Shown here piece by piece: positions 6,718 through 14,466 of a stretch of DNA of 16,795 nt; within the stretch, counting starts at the first letter, position 1, and every line of letters begins with the position of its first letter. The position numbers and the translations under genes were made by a program. Below the pieces are notes generated by a model. That model was not told where the DNA came from. It saw only the letters and a list, made by a program, of their open reading frames with translations, and made no database searches. Location: assembly GCA_944390505.1 (NCBI GenBank), contig CALXQF010000015.1, positions 1-16,795 of the forward strand, written 5' to 3'. Source of the DNA: an uncultured Clostridia bacterium. GTDB lineage: Bacteria; Bacillota; Clostridia; TANB77; CAG-508.

Positions 6718-7660
6718 AGATTCTCACATAGTATGGTTGAATGTGTGATAAAATATCTGATACCCAAATGATACTACCGTCTTTACTTGTTACTTTTATA
6801 TTTGGAAATGTCTTTAACATGATTTCATCTGAAAAGAAAGTATCTACAATTTCTTTTACAGTTGGATTTTCATATAATTTAGTATATTCTTCTAAAAAGA
6901 TATCCACATTTTCTAATTCTAAATCATAATTATTTACTAATCTTGTAAAAAACATTTTTAGTGCAAAACCTGTAATAAGGCAATCTAATATCAAAAATAC
7001 AATAAAAGCTGCTACAATAATCTTTAAAGTTTTTGTTGAAAACTTGTCCAATAGTTTATCTACTTTTGGGTGAAGATGTGACATTAAATAAATAGCTAAT
7101 ATTCCCCAAAATAGTGAAAACCACACACAAATTCTACCATTCAAATTAAATGGTACATTGGAATAATCCCACCATTTAATTTGAAAAATCATCTCACCAA
7201 TCCAGCTAATTACATATTCTACAATAGACCCTATTAAGAATCCTCCAAAAAACAAGGTGTAGTTGTTCTTTTTAAAGCGCTGTAAGCCTATAATCATTAC
7301 TACTGCGCCTAATCCATAAATTCCACAAAAAGGTCCATACATAAAGCTCTTTCTGCTTTCTAATACGCCTTTTGTTAATAGTCCAAATAAAGTTTCAATA
7401 ATAAATCCAACAACACTATAAATAATAAAATAGGCTAATAGTCTTACAATAGTAAAGCCCGCTATTGTAAATGGCTTTTTGTTCTTTTTGGAGTTTCGTT
7501 TTTCTTGTGGTTTTTCTGTTGTAGCTATTTCATCTTTGTTTTGTCCTTTATTTTTAACTTTATCTTCTTTTTCTTCTACTTCTATTTTTTCTTTTGTAAG
7601 TACGTTTTTTTCTTCTTTTCCCATTTGCCTCTCCAATAACTCGTCTATATTTTTTAGCAT
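6695..7660 (-). CDS. CmpB-family putative ABC transporter membrane protein
   Basis: A 321-residue membrane protein of the PF06541 (ABC_trans_CmpB, formerly DUF1113) family, common in Clostridia and of unknown biochemical role despite the name. A charged, Lys/Glu-rich cytoplasmic stretch covers residues 1-63. Helices then lie near 67-92, 108-128, 135-157, 176-196 and 211-233, with an extracytoplasmic or cytoplasmic tail of about 85 residues. Family hallmarks are the E-T-L-F-G segment near 89-93, FMYGPFCGIYG near 106-116, and GRICVWFSLFWG near 175-186. It starts 25 nt after the argS stop with an AGGAAA site, so it is probably co-transcribed with argS. The charged N-terminal extension is longer than in many relatives. 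It converges with and overlaps the acyl-ACP thioesterase gene. Confidence 0.85.
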   Translation of the reverse strand: MLKNIDELLERQMGKEEKNVLTKEKIEVEEKEDKVKNKGQNKDEIATTEKPQEKRNSKKNKKPFTIAGFTIVRLLAYFIIYSVVGFIIETLFGLLTKGVLESRKSFMYGPFCGIYGLGAVVMIIGLQRFKKNNYTLFFGGFLIGSIVEYVISWIGEMIFQIKWWDYSNVPFNLNGRICVWFSLFWGILAIYLMSHLHPKVDKLLDKFSTKTLKIIVAAFIVFLILDCLITGFALKMFFTRLVNNYDLELENVDIFLEEYTKLYENPTVKEIVDTFFSDEIMLKTFPNIKVTSKDGSIIWVSDILSHIQPYYVRIFTPRAYR

Positions 7661-7685
7661 TCGTTTCCTACTATTTTAGAGTAGT

Positions 7686-9395
7686 CTACATTCTATCAGG
7701 CATTTGAATACCTAATAATCCAGCACCTATTTTTAATACTAAGCCTGTTGCATAAGTTAAATATAATCTTGCATCTTGTACTTCTTTTACTTCACCAATA
7801 ATTTTATTTTCATTATAAAAACTGCTAAAAGCTTGTGCTAAATTAATTAGATATCTTGCAATAATATATGGCTCATATTTTTGAGCTGATTGTTTCAAAA
7901 TATCTTCAAAATTGTAAATTAGTTTGATAATTTTTAAAGAGAAATCATCTTCTAATTTTGAAAAATCAACTTGTTCTATTGTTGGAATATAACCTGCCTT
8001 TTCTAGTAGACTTTTGGTTCTTACATAAATATATTGCATATATGGTCCTGTTTCTCCATTAAAGTTTAACATTGTATCCCAATCAAAAATTTCATCTTTA
8101 ATTCTGCTGTTATATAAATCATTAAAGATAACTGCTCCAATTCCTATTTTTTTGGCAATTTCTTCTTTATTTTCTAGATTTGGATTTTTTTCATCCATAA
8201 TTGCTTCCACTCTATGAATTGCTTCATTTAGCAAATCTTCTAATTTAATCACATTTCCTTCTCTTGTTGACATTTTTCCATCTTTTAATTGCACCATGCC
8301 AAAAGGTACATGTACTAAATTTTGAGCATATTTTTCGTCCATATCTAAAAATTTTGCCACTTCAAATACTTGTTTAAAATGCAAAATTTGTTCATAAGAA
8401 GTCACATAAATTGCTTTGTCAAAGTCATAATTTCTTGCACGGTAAAGAATTGCAGCTAAATCACGTGTTGCATAAGTAGTTGAACCATTTGTCTTTTCAA
8501 TAATACAAGGTGGCATATTTTTATCTGATAAATCTACTACCATAGCTCCTTCTGATGGCATTAATAGATTTTTCTTTTTTAACATTTCAATAACTTCTGG
8601 CATTTTATCGGAGTAAAAAGCTTCTCCATTCCAAGAATCAAATTGTACTTGTAGTAAATCATATACTTTTTGAAATTCTTTTAAGCTTAAATCTCTAAAC
8701 TTTTGCCAAACTTCCACACAATATGGATCTTTATCTTCCAACTTTTTAAAATTATTTCTGCATTCTTCTAAAACACTTTCATCTTCCTTACAAAGGTTAT
8801 TAATTCTTACATAAATTTTGGTTAATTCATCAATTGGATTCTCATCAACATGATATTCATTTCCCCATCTTTTATATCCTTCAATTAACTTTCCGAATTG
8901 CGTTCCATAATCTCCTAAATGATTAATACCAATACAATGATACCCTAAATGTTGATAAGTCTTATAAATTGCTCCTCCAATAACAGTAGAACGCAAATGC
9001 CCGATATGGAATGGTTTGGCAATATTAGGAGCAGAATAGTCAACAACAATATTTTTTCCATTTCCTATTGTACTTTTTCCATAATCTTCTTTTTTATTAG
9101 CAATTTCTTGTAATACGTTTTGTATATAAGCTTTAGGAGGAATATAGAAATTGAGATAACCATTCACTACTTCTATTTTTTCAATTATTTCTTGATCTAC
9201 TTCTATTTTTTCTTTGATTTCTTCTGCAATCATTTGAGGCGCTTTTTTCAATTCTTTTGCCAATCTAAAGCAAGGAAATGAAAAATCCCCCATTTTTTCA
9301 TCTGCTGGTATTTCTATATATTCTTCTATTGTTTCTTTTGGTAACTGTATTGTTTTACTTATTTTCTCTGCTATATTTTGTTTAAAGTCAACCAT
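7686..9395 (-). CDS. argS: Arginyl-tRNA synthetase
   Basis: A class I aminoacyl-tRNA synthetase that charges tRNA-Arg in the cytoplasm. Counting from the chosen ATG it is 569 residues, close to the usual bacterial length of about 550-570. The class signature HIGH is at about 130-133 (APNIAKPFHIGHLRSTVIGG), the KMST loop at about 374-377, an N-terminal Arg-tRNA-synthetase domain precedes them, and a DALR anticodon-binding domain ends in the typical LLGIQMPDRM. The frame is open from a GTG at 9452, but I start at 9393-9395. The ATG there begins the conserved MVDFKQNIAEKI, with GAAGGG about 12 nt upstream, whereas the extra 19 residues are Asn/Lys-rich low complexity with no ribosome binding site. 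It follows pfk by about 155 nt without a strong terminator or clear promoter. Confidence 0.97.
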   Translation of the reverse strand: MVDFKQNIAEKISKTIQLPKETIEEYIEIPADEKMGDFSFPCFRLAKELKKAPQMIAEEIKEKIEVDQEIIEKIEVVNGYLNFYIPPKAYIQNVLQEIANKKEDYGKSTIGNGKNIVVDYSAPNIAKPFHIGHLRSTVIGGAIYKTYQHLGYHCIGINHLGDYGTQFGKLIEGYKRWGNEYHVDENPIDELTKIYVRINNLCKEDESVLEECRNNFKKLEDKDPYCVEVWQKFRDLSLKEFQKVYDLLQVQFDSWNGEAFYSDKMPEVIEMLKKKNLLMPSEGAMVVDLSDKNMPPCIIEKTNGSTTYATRDLAAILYRARNYDFDKAIYVTSYEQILHFKQVFEVAKFLDMDEKYAQNLVHVPFGMVQLKDGKMSTREGNVIKLEDLLNEAIHRVEAIMDEKNPNLENKEEIAKKIGIGAVIFNDLYNSRIKDEIFDWDTMLNFNGETGPYMQYIYVRTKSLLEKAGYIPTIEQVDFSKLEDDFSLKIIKLIYNFEDILKQSAQKYEPYIIARYLINLAQAFSSFYNENKIIGEVKEVQDARLYLTYATGLVLKIGAGLLGIQMPDRM

Positions 9396-9551
9396 GTTTA
9401 TTTCATTCCCTTCTTTTTTATTTTTCTCATTATTTTTATTATTATCATTCACTGTATTTTTATGAAATAACTAATACAATTTTTTAATTGTTTCAGATTA
9501 TTTACATAATATTGATTATATTGTTTTAATCCTTGTATTCTTTTGTATAAC

Positions 9552-10694
9552 TTAATCTCCTAAATTAATTCCAATATGTCTTGCTGTTTTTACAAGGTCA
9601 TCATCCATTGTTACTTTACGAATATTGCTTTCTGGCGTGTTGCCTGAAACAGCCCCTATTTCTTTATTATTTCCTACTACCAACTCTAATGGCACATAAT
9701 CTAGTTTTCCATTTTTGATGACTGCTAATACATTAAACTTTCCTTCTAAAGCTAATTCCATTGCTTTTGCTCCATATTTTGTAGAAAGTACTCTGTCAAA
9801 AGCTGTAGGTGAGCCACCTCTTTGCATATAACCAAGAACGGTGCATCTTGCTTCTAAGCCAGTTAACTCTTGTAATTGCTGAGCTACTTTTTCCCCTGCT
9901 CCTCCCAGCTTATTATTGTCTACACCTTTTCCTCTATTTCTTACTGCTTTTATACTAATGTCTCCACCTATTGGTTTTGCACCTTCTGCTACCACAACAA
10001 TGCTAAATTCTTTTCCACGTTTTTTTCGATTAAGCACTTTTTGTGCCGCTTTGTTGATGTCATATGGAATCTCTGGAATCAATGCAACGTCTGCACCACC
10101 TGCAATGGCAGACTCTAGTGCAATCCAGCCTGCATATCTTCCCATTACTTCTAATACCATAATTCTATGATGAGTTTCCCCAGTTGTATGAAGCCTATCT
10201 AATGCTTCTGCAGCAACAGACACAGCAGTGTTGTATCCAAAAGTAATTTCTGTACATGCAACATCATTATCAATTGTTTTTGGGACACCAATGACATTAA
10301 TCCCTTTTAAAGATAAATCTCTTGCTGATTTTTGAGTACCATCTCCTCCAAGGGTAAATAAGCAATCAATACCATCATTTTTGATATTTTCTACACAAAT
10401 ATCTGATAAATCTTTATACACTGTTTCTCCATTTTCTTCTACTGGATAGCAAAATACATTTGCATTGGTTGAAGAACCTATAATCGACCCGCCTTTTGGC
10501 AAAATGCCAATAGCATTTCCTGTACTACTAGTACATAAACGTACATAATTGTTTTCAAGTAATCCTCTATATCCATCAATAAATCCATAACATTCTACAT
10601 CGTTATTTTCAGCAGTTTTAATAATTGCACGTATTACTGCATTAAACCCTGAAACATCTCCACCATTTGCTAAAATAGCTACTTTTCTTACCAT
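9552..10694 (-). CDS. pfkA: 6-phosphofructokinase, probably ATP-dependent
   Basis: Phosphorylates fructose 6-phosphate to fructose 1,6-bisphosphate in glycolysis. Length is 380 residues from the chosen start. GGDGT is at about 116-120, PKTIDND with the catalytic aspartate at about 138-144, MGRYAGW at about 184-190 and QRGGSPTAFDR at about 291-301. The glycine after GGD indicates an ATP rather than PPi enzyme (PPi enzymes have Asp there). The lysine in PKTIDND is shared with PPi enzymes and with the longer ATP-PFK clades of plants, trypanosomes and some bacteria. The first loop reads GGDVSGFN, with Ser in place of the usual Pro. The frame is open to 10727, but the ATG at 10692-10694 has AAAGGA 10 nt upstream and begins the conserved MVRKVAIL. 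A PPi-using or bifunctional enzyme is not excluded. Confidence 0.92.
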   Translation of the reverse strand: MVRKVAILANGGDVSGFNAVIRAIIKTAENNDVECYGFIDGYRGLLENNYVRLCTSSTGNAIGILPKGGSIIGSSTNANVFCYPVEENGETVYKDLSDICVENIKNDGIDCLFTLGGDGTQKSARDLSLKGINVIGVPKTIDNDVACTEITFGYNTAVSVAAEALDRLHTTGETHHRIMVLEVMGRYAGWIALESAIAGGADVALIPEIPYDINKAAQKVLNRKKRGKEFSIVVVAEGAKPIGGDISIKAVRNRGKGVDNNKLGGAGEKVAQQLQELTGLEARCTVLGYMQRGGSPTAFDRVLSTKYGAKAMELALEGKFNVLAVIKNGKLDYVPLELVVGNNKEIGAVSGNTPESNIRKVTMDDDLVKTARHIGINLGD

Positions 10695-10717
10695 ACTTTT
10701 TTCATCCTTTCGTGTGT

Positions 10718-10735
10718 TTGCAAACAAATTTGCAA
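10718..10735. promoter_or_regulatory. Palindrome in the pfk leader
   Basis: TTGCAAA and TTTGCAA, 7-bp perfect arms with a 4-bp centre, lie between the -10 and the ribosome binding site of pfk. An operator for a dimeric repressor would sit here; no candidate regulator can be named. Confidence 0.4.
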
Positions 10736-10746
10736 TATTTGCTATT

Positions 10747-10774
10747 ATTATATCAAGAAATCAAAAAATTACAA
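10747..10774 (-). promoter_or_regulatory. Promoter of pfk
   Basis: TTGTAA (10769-10774) and TATAAT (10747-10752) on the minus strand with a 16-bp spacer. The -35 is embedded in the stem of the preceding terminator. Confidence 0.55.
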
Positions 10775-10794
10775 CTAAATTGTTGTAATTTTTT
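10763..10794. terminator. Intrinsic terminator after the TIGR04086 gene
   Basis: A 13-bp stem with core ATTACAAC/GTTGTAAT flanked by A and T runs and a 6-nt loop. It would end leftward transcription from the tgt region before pfk, and it works in either direction. Confidence 0.8.
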
Positions 10795-10812
10795 TCATTC
10801 CCCAATAAAATA

Positions 10813-10840
10813 GTACTAAAGGTGACTGTCCCAATGGTTC
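10813..10840. repeat. Gene-end palindromic element, copy 2 (degenerate)
   Basis: The same layout as the copies at 397-425 and 16715-16743: on the plus strand GTAC, TAAA, GGTG, ACTGT, CCC, AATG, GTTC. One C of the inner stem is lost and the outer stem is imperfect. It begins 5 nt beyond the TAA stop of the TIGR04086 gene and precedes that gene's terminator. Confidence 0.7.
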
Positions 10841-10845
10841 ACTAT

Positions 10846-11268
10846 TTAATGTTTGTTTAAATTGACTCCTATAATTCCACCTAGCATTCCTGTTATTAAA
10901 CCAACAATAAGCATAACAAAAGAATTTATTGTAAGTGAAAATCCAACTAAGCATAAGCTAGAAATTAAGTATAGTAACAGGACATAAATTAGACCAACTA
11001 AACCTCCATTAACAATTCCATTCTTTTTAATTTTTCTTGCACAAATGGTGCTTCCTATTAAAATACTAATTCCTACAATTGTCATTACTACAGGTATCAT
11101 AGTATCTTCTGAAATATTGGTATAGGTTAATAATACAGCAAAAATCAATAATAAAATGAGTGAAAGTGAAATGGCTAAAACTACACCTTTCACAATCCTC
11201 ATTATATTAGCTGGAAGTTCTCCTTCCTGTGGTATTAAATTTGACTTTAAAGCATTGTCCTTTTCCAA
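10846..11268 (-). CDS. TIGR04086/YrzE-family membrane protein
   Basis: A 140-residue protein with four predicted membrane helices (about 24-48, 57-76, 87-108 and 113-136) and short loops. The KKNGIVNGGLVGLIY stretch near 81-95 and the Gly-rich end GGIIGVNL fit the TIGR04086 family (B. subtilis YrzE), of unknown function. In Firmicutes this family is commonly found next to tgt and yajC, which supports the call, since tgt lies upstream here. The start codon is TTG: a strong AAGGAGG lies 7 nt before it and no ATG or GTG nearby fits better. The WG-repeat gene ends 69 nt upstream. Confidence 0.82.
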   Translation of the reverse strand: MEKDNALKSNLIPQEGELPANIMRIVKGVVLAISLSLILLLIFAVLLTYTNISEDTMIPVVMTIVGISILIGSTICARKIKKNGIVNGGLVGLIYVLLLYLISSLCLVGFSLTINSFVMLIVGLITGMLGGIIGVNLNKH

Positions 11269-11337
11269 TTTTTTTCCTCCTTTTTACTCTTTTGTTTTAT
11301 TGTATGTTATCAGGAGGATTTTCAGAACCAAGAAATA

Positions 11338-12951
11338 TTATGTGTTTTGCGAATCTGTTGCTGTTGCTGAATTAGTTGTTACATTTGTTCGTACTGTATT
11401 GGCATTTGTTTGAGTTGTGTTATTAGTTCCATTCATTTGGCCATCACCAATTGTATTACTATCATTGATATTATTAGTTATATTTACTTGTATATCATTT
11501 GTATTACCAGTATTTGTATTTTCTACATTATTTTGGTTTATATTATTAGCAGTATTCTGGTTCTCATTATTTTGTATTTGATTGTTATTTTCCGCCTCAT
11601 CATTAGTTTGTCCAGCATTTTCTACATAGAGTTCAATATAGCTTATTACATTAATTCTTTGCTCGTTATAAATCATTTCATAAGTTTCTTGTCCAGCATT
11701 TGTTACTAAATAAATAGAAGTAAGTACACTAGGTAATAATTCATTTCCCTGGCTGTCAATTAGTCCATAATAGCCTCCCTCCTGCACTACAATTCCCTCA
11801 TATTGTTGTACAAGTAGTAATGAATTTGGTGTTCCATTTACATTCGTTGTTTCAAATCTAGTACATCCAAAAGCAGTATATCCTTTATCAGTAAGTCTGT
11901 TTCCTGTTTTATCATATAGGTCCCATGTATTATTTCTTCTTACAGGAATACAGTTGTCATATAAAAGGTATTGATTTTTTACATTATTTTTTTCAAATTG
12001 TGTACCGTCAATTCCTATTTGGTCATATTCTAAATAAATAATGATACTTCCGTTTTCATTAACAACGCCTTGTTTTCCATTATTGGTTGCTAAATATAAT
12101 CCATTATCTTTATCTATTTGTTTAATATCGTCATATTCCGGTCTAATTTTGGTAGTAGAATCATAGGACATAATTCCCATTTTATTTTCTAGTGTTGTTA
12201 CAACAAAATCTCTTGTACTTTCTATAAACTTAATATTTGCATAGCGGATTCCTAAAATTTCATTTCCATCTAGTCCATAAACACCATAATGTCCATCTTC
12301 GTTTTTCACAATAATCATGTTATATAACAAAGCTTTTTGATTACTAAAGCTTGAATTTCCATCTGATATCCCTGCATTTTGAAACTGTGCTGTATAATAA
12401 GTTACTAAATATGGTAAAGTAAAAATAGTAATTTGATTATTTTGTGTATCATATGCCATTGAAAGATTAAATGCAATTCTTGCACCTTCTATGGTAGTAC
12501 ATAATTGATTATTTATCATGACCACAGGTTCTTCTATTTCATAATATTCATAATCATTGTTTCCATCTAATACAATTTTATAAATAGTATTAGAATCTAA
12601 ACTAAAAGATGCTACTTCATTGGCATTTTCTACATAACATTTTGTTGTGTCTTCTTCATATTGTTTGTAATCTCCATTTGCAGATTCATATCCCACATAT
12701 TGTGCAAATGCTCTAATAGGTACATAAACTTTTCCATCTTGAATGATTAAAACATCTTTTAATGCATTATTAGCTTGTCCATCCAAACTAATTTTTAATT
12801 GTGTTGATTGGATGTAATACATCAGTGCAATTAGTACAATTACAAGAATTAATAAAAGAACTAAAATAACGCCAACCACTTTCATCATCTTTTTAGCTTT
12901 TAGTTGTTCATCAGTCTGCTGATAATTATTTCCCCCTAAAAAATCATTCAT
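11338..12951 (-). CDS. Membrane-anchored copper-amine-oxidase-N-like/WG-repeat surface protein
   Basis: A 537-residue predicted exported protein. Counting from the chosen ATG, a cytoplasmic stretch of about 23 residues is followed by one membrane anchor (about 24-47). A domain then resembles the copper amine oxidase N-terminal stalk (DGKVYVPIRAFAQYVGYES near 72-90), which in Gram-positive bacteria is a common surface module without oxidase activity. Residues about 215-435 contain WG-type repeats (for example DGHYGVYGLDGNEI and NNGKQGVVNENGSII). The last 90 or so residues are Asn/Thr/Gln-rich low complexity and lack an LPXTG-like sorting signal. ATG 12949-12951 has GGAG 9 nt upstream; an ATG 5 codons earlier has no site. 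The gene lies between tgt and the TIGR04086 gene, where yajC would usually be. The ligand and role are unknown. Confidence 0.8.
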   Translation of the reverse strand: MNDFLGGNNYQQTDEQLKAKKMMKVVGVILVLLLILVIVLIALMYYIQSTQLKISLDGQANNALKDVLIIQDGKVYVPIRAFAQYVGYESANGDYKQYEEDTTKCYVENANEVASFSLDSNTIYKIVLDGNNDYEYYEIEEPVVMINNQLCTTIEGARIAFNLSMAYDTQNNQITIFTLPYLVTYYTAQFQNAGISDGNSSFSNQKALLYNMIIVKNEDGHYGVYGLDGNEILGIRYANIKFIESTRDFVVTTLENKMGIMSYDSTTKIRPEYDDIKQIDKDNGLYLATNNGKQGVVNENGSIIIYLEYDQIGIDGTQFEKNNVKNQYLLYDNCIPVRRNNTWDLYDKTGNRLTDKGYTAFGCTRFETTNVNGTPNSLLLVQQYEGIVVQEGGYYGLIDSQGNELLPSVLTSIYLVTNAGQETYEMIYNEQRINVISYIELYVENAGQTNDEAENNNQIQNNENQNTANNINQNNVENTNTGNTNDIQVNITNNINDSNTIGDGQMNGTNNTTQTNANTVRTNVTTNSATATDSQNT

Positions 12952-13059
12952 AACTCTACTCTCCATTTCATTTGTTAAATTTATAGTTTTATTATTAATT
13001 GTTCATATACTGTCATTTCACATTTTTAGTAATTAATCATCATTTGGCTATAAAATATT

Positions 13060-14187
13060 TTAATCTGTATAGCCATATTTTTTATAAAATTCGTTCTTAA
13101 AGTTTAATAAATTATCATGTTCTATTTCTATTCTAACCTTTTCCATCAATTTCGTCAAGAACCTTAAGTTATGAATTGATAATAATCTTACTCCTAAAAT
13201 TTCATTTGCTTTTATTAAATGCCTAATATATGCCCTTGTGTAATTTTTGCAAGTATAGCAATCACATTCTTCGTCTAATGGTCCCCAGTCTCTTTCATAT
13301 GTTGCATTTCTTACTACTACTTTTCCATTCCATGTCATAGCAGTTCCATTTCTTGCAATTCTAGTAGGAAGTACACAATCGCACATATCAATTCCGGCTA
13401 AAGCCGCTTCTATTAAATAGTCTGGGGTTCCTACTCCCATTAAGTATCTAGGTTTGTTTTCTGGCATTAATGGAGTAGTATAGTATAGCATTCTTAAAAA
13501 TTCTTCTTTTGGTTCACCTACACTAATACCACCTATTGCATAACCTGGAAAATCTAGTTCTATTAGATCTTTTGCTGATTTTTCTCTTAAATCTTCATAA
13601 AATCCACCTTGAATAATGCCAAATAATGCTTGTTTTTCTATGTTTTTATGGGCTTCTTTACAACGTTTTGCCCATCTAGTAGTTCTTTCCATGGAGTTTT
13701 TAGTATACTCGTATTCTTCTGGGTATTTTACACATTCATCAAAAGACATAATAATATCTGCACCTAAGGCCTCTTCTATTTCCATCACTTTTTCTGGTGA
13801 AAAGAAATGCTTACTGCCATCTAAGTGAGACTTAAATTTTACTCCCTCTTCTGTAATAGTTCTTAAATCGCTTAAACTAAACACTTGGAAGCCACCACAA
13901 TCTGTTAAAATTGGCTTGTCCCATCTCATAAATTCATGAAGCCCGCCTGCTTCTTTTACAATTTCATGACCTGGTCTTAAATACAAATGATAGGTGTTTG
14001 ATAAAATAATTTGCGCACCAATTTCTTTTAATTCTTCTGGTGTCATTGATTTTACTGTTGCTTGTGTACCTACTGGCATAAATACTGGTGTTTGGATATC
14101 TCCATGTGGTGTATGTACTATTCCTCTTCTTGCTCCTGCATTTTTGTCAATATGTAATAATTCATATGTTACTGCTGGTTTAGTCAT
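13060..14187 (-). CDS. tgt: Queuine/preQ1 tRNA-guanine transglycosylase
   Basis: Exchanges guanine-34 of GU(N)-anticodon tRNAs for the queuosine precursor preQ1. The 375-residue length matches the bacterial family. Catalytic Asp96 lies in TDCGGFQVFSL, and the nucleophile Asp270 in MCDCVLPTRIARNG. The zinc site is Cys308-x-Cys310-x2-Cys313 with His339. All key residues are intact. AAAGGAGAC lies just before the ATG and a promoter is found at 14232-14260. QueA, which acts on the tRNA after Tgt, is encoded about 2.5 kb upstream at the window edge. In many Firmicutes the two genes are adjacent; here an accessory block separates them. No preQ1 riboswitch is apparent upstream. Confidence 0.98.
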   Translation of the reverse strand: MTKPAVTYELLHIDKNAGARRGIVHTPHGDIQTPVFMPVGTQATVKSMTPEELKEIGAQIILSNTYHLYLRPGHEIVKEAGGLHEFMRWDKPILTDCGGFQVFSLSDLRTITEEGVKFKSHLDGSKHFFSPEKVMEIEEALGADIIMSFDECVKYPEEYEYTKNSMERTTRWAKRCKEAHKNIEKQALFGIIQGGFYEDLREKSAKDLIELDFPGYAIGGISVGEPKEEFLRMLYYTTPLMPENKPRYLMGVGTPDYLIEAALAGIDMCDCVLPTRIARNGTAMTWNGKVVVRNATYERDWGPLDEECDCYTCKNYTRAYIRHLIKANEILGVRLLSIHNLRFLTKLMEKVRIEIEHDNLLNFKNEFYKKYGYTD

Positions 14188-14231
14188 TTTTTGTCTCCTT
14201 TTTCCTATATTGTTCCTTTTCTACTTTTTCC

Positions 14232-14260
14232 ATTATGCCATAATTTTGATGTTTTTTCAA
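14232..14260 (-). promoter_or_regulatory. Promoter of tgt
   Basis: TTGAAA (14255-14260) and CATAAT (14232-14237) on the minus strand with a 17-bp spacer, about 45 bp before the tgt start. It gives tgt transcription independent of queA. Confidence 0.6.
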
Positions 14261-14373
14261 TAGATTATTGATTATATTTTTATGGTGTAAATCTCAATAT
14301 TTTTTACCACTTACATATCATTGAATATGCCTACATAGATTATTGATAATCGAATGTCTGTTACACTAAAAAT

Positions 14374-14403
14374 ATAGAAGATAGATGTTTTTCTATCTTC
14401 TAT
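14374..14403. terminator. Intrinsic terminator of the BspA-type gene
   Basis: A perfect 11-bp stem ATAGAAGATAG/CTATCTTCTAT with an 8-nt loop, followed on the minus strand by ATTTTT. It separates the surface-protein transcript from tgt. Confidence 0.85.
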
Positions 14404-14466
14404 GTTATAAATAAGATGTGTTGCAGTTGTCCAATGTTGTGAACTTGTTATCTAATTTATTAATTT

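Noticed and set aside
9396..9452. N-terminal extension of ArgS from an upstream GTG
   Set aside because: The extra 19 residues are Asn/Lys low complexity, no ribosome binding site precedes the GTG, and the conserved start MVDFKQ has a site.
9876..10170. Two plus-strand frames within pfk
   Set aside because: Both are antisense to highly conserved phosphofructokinase motifs.
12952..13059. A hidden yajC gene between tgt and the WG-repeat gene
   Set aside because: The gap is only about 110 nt and contains no frame long enough for YajC (about 90 residues).
14188..14373. preQ1 riboswitch upstream of tgt
   Set aside because: No preQ1-type hairpin with an A-rich pseudoknot tail is visible; only a promoter and AT-rich repeats.
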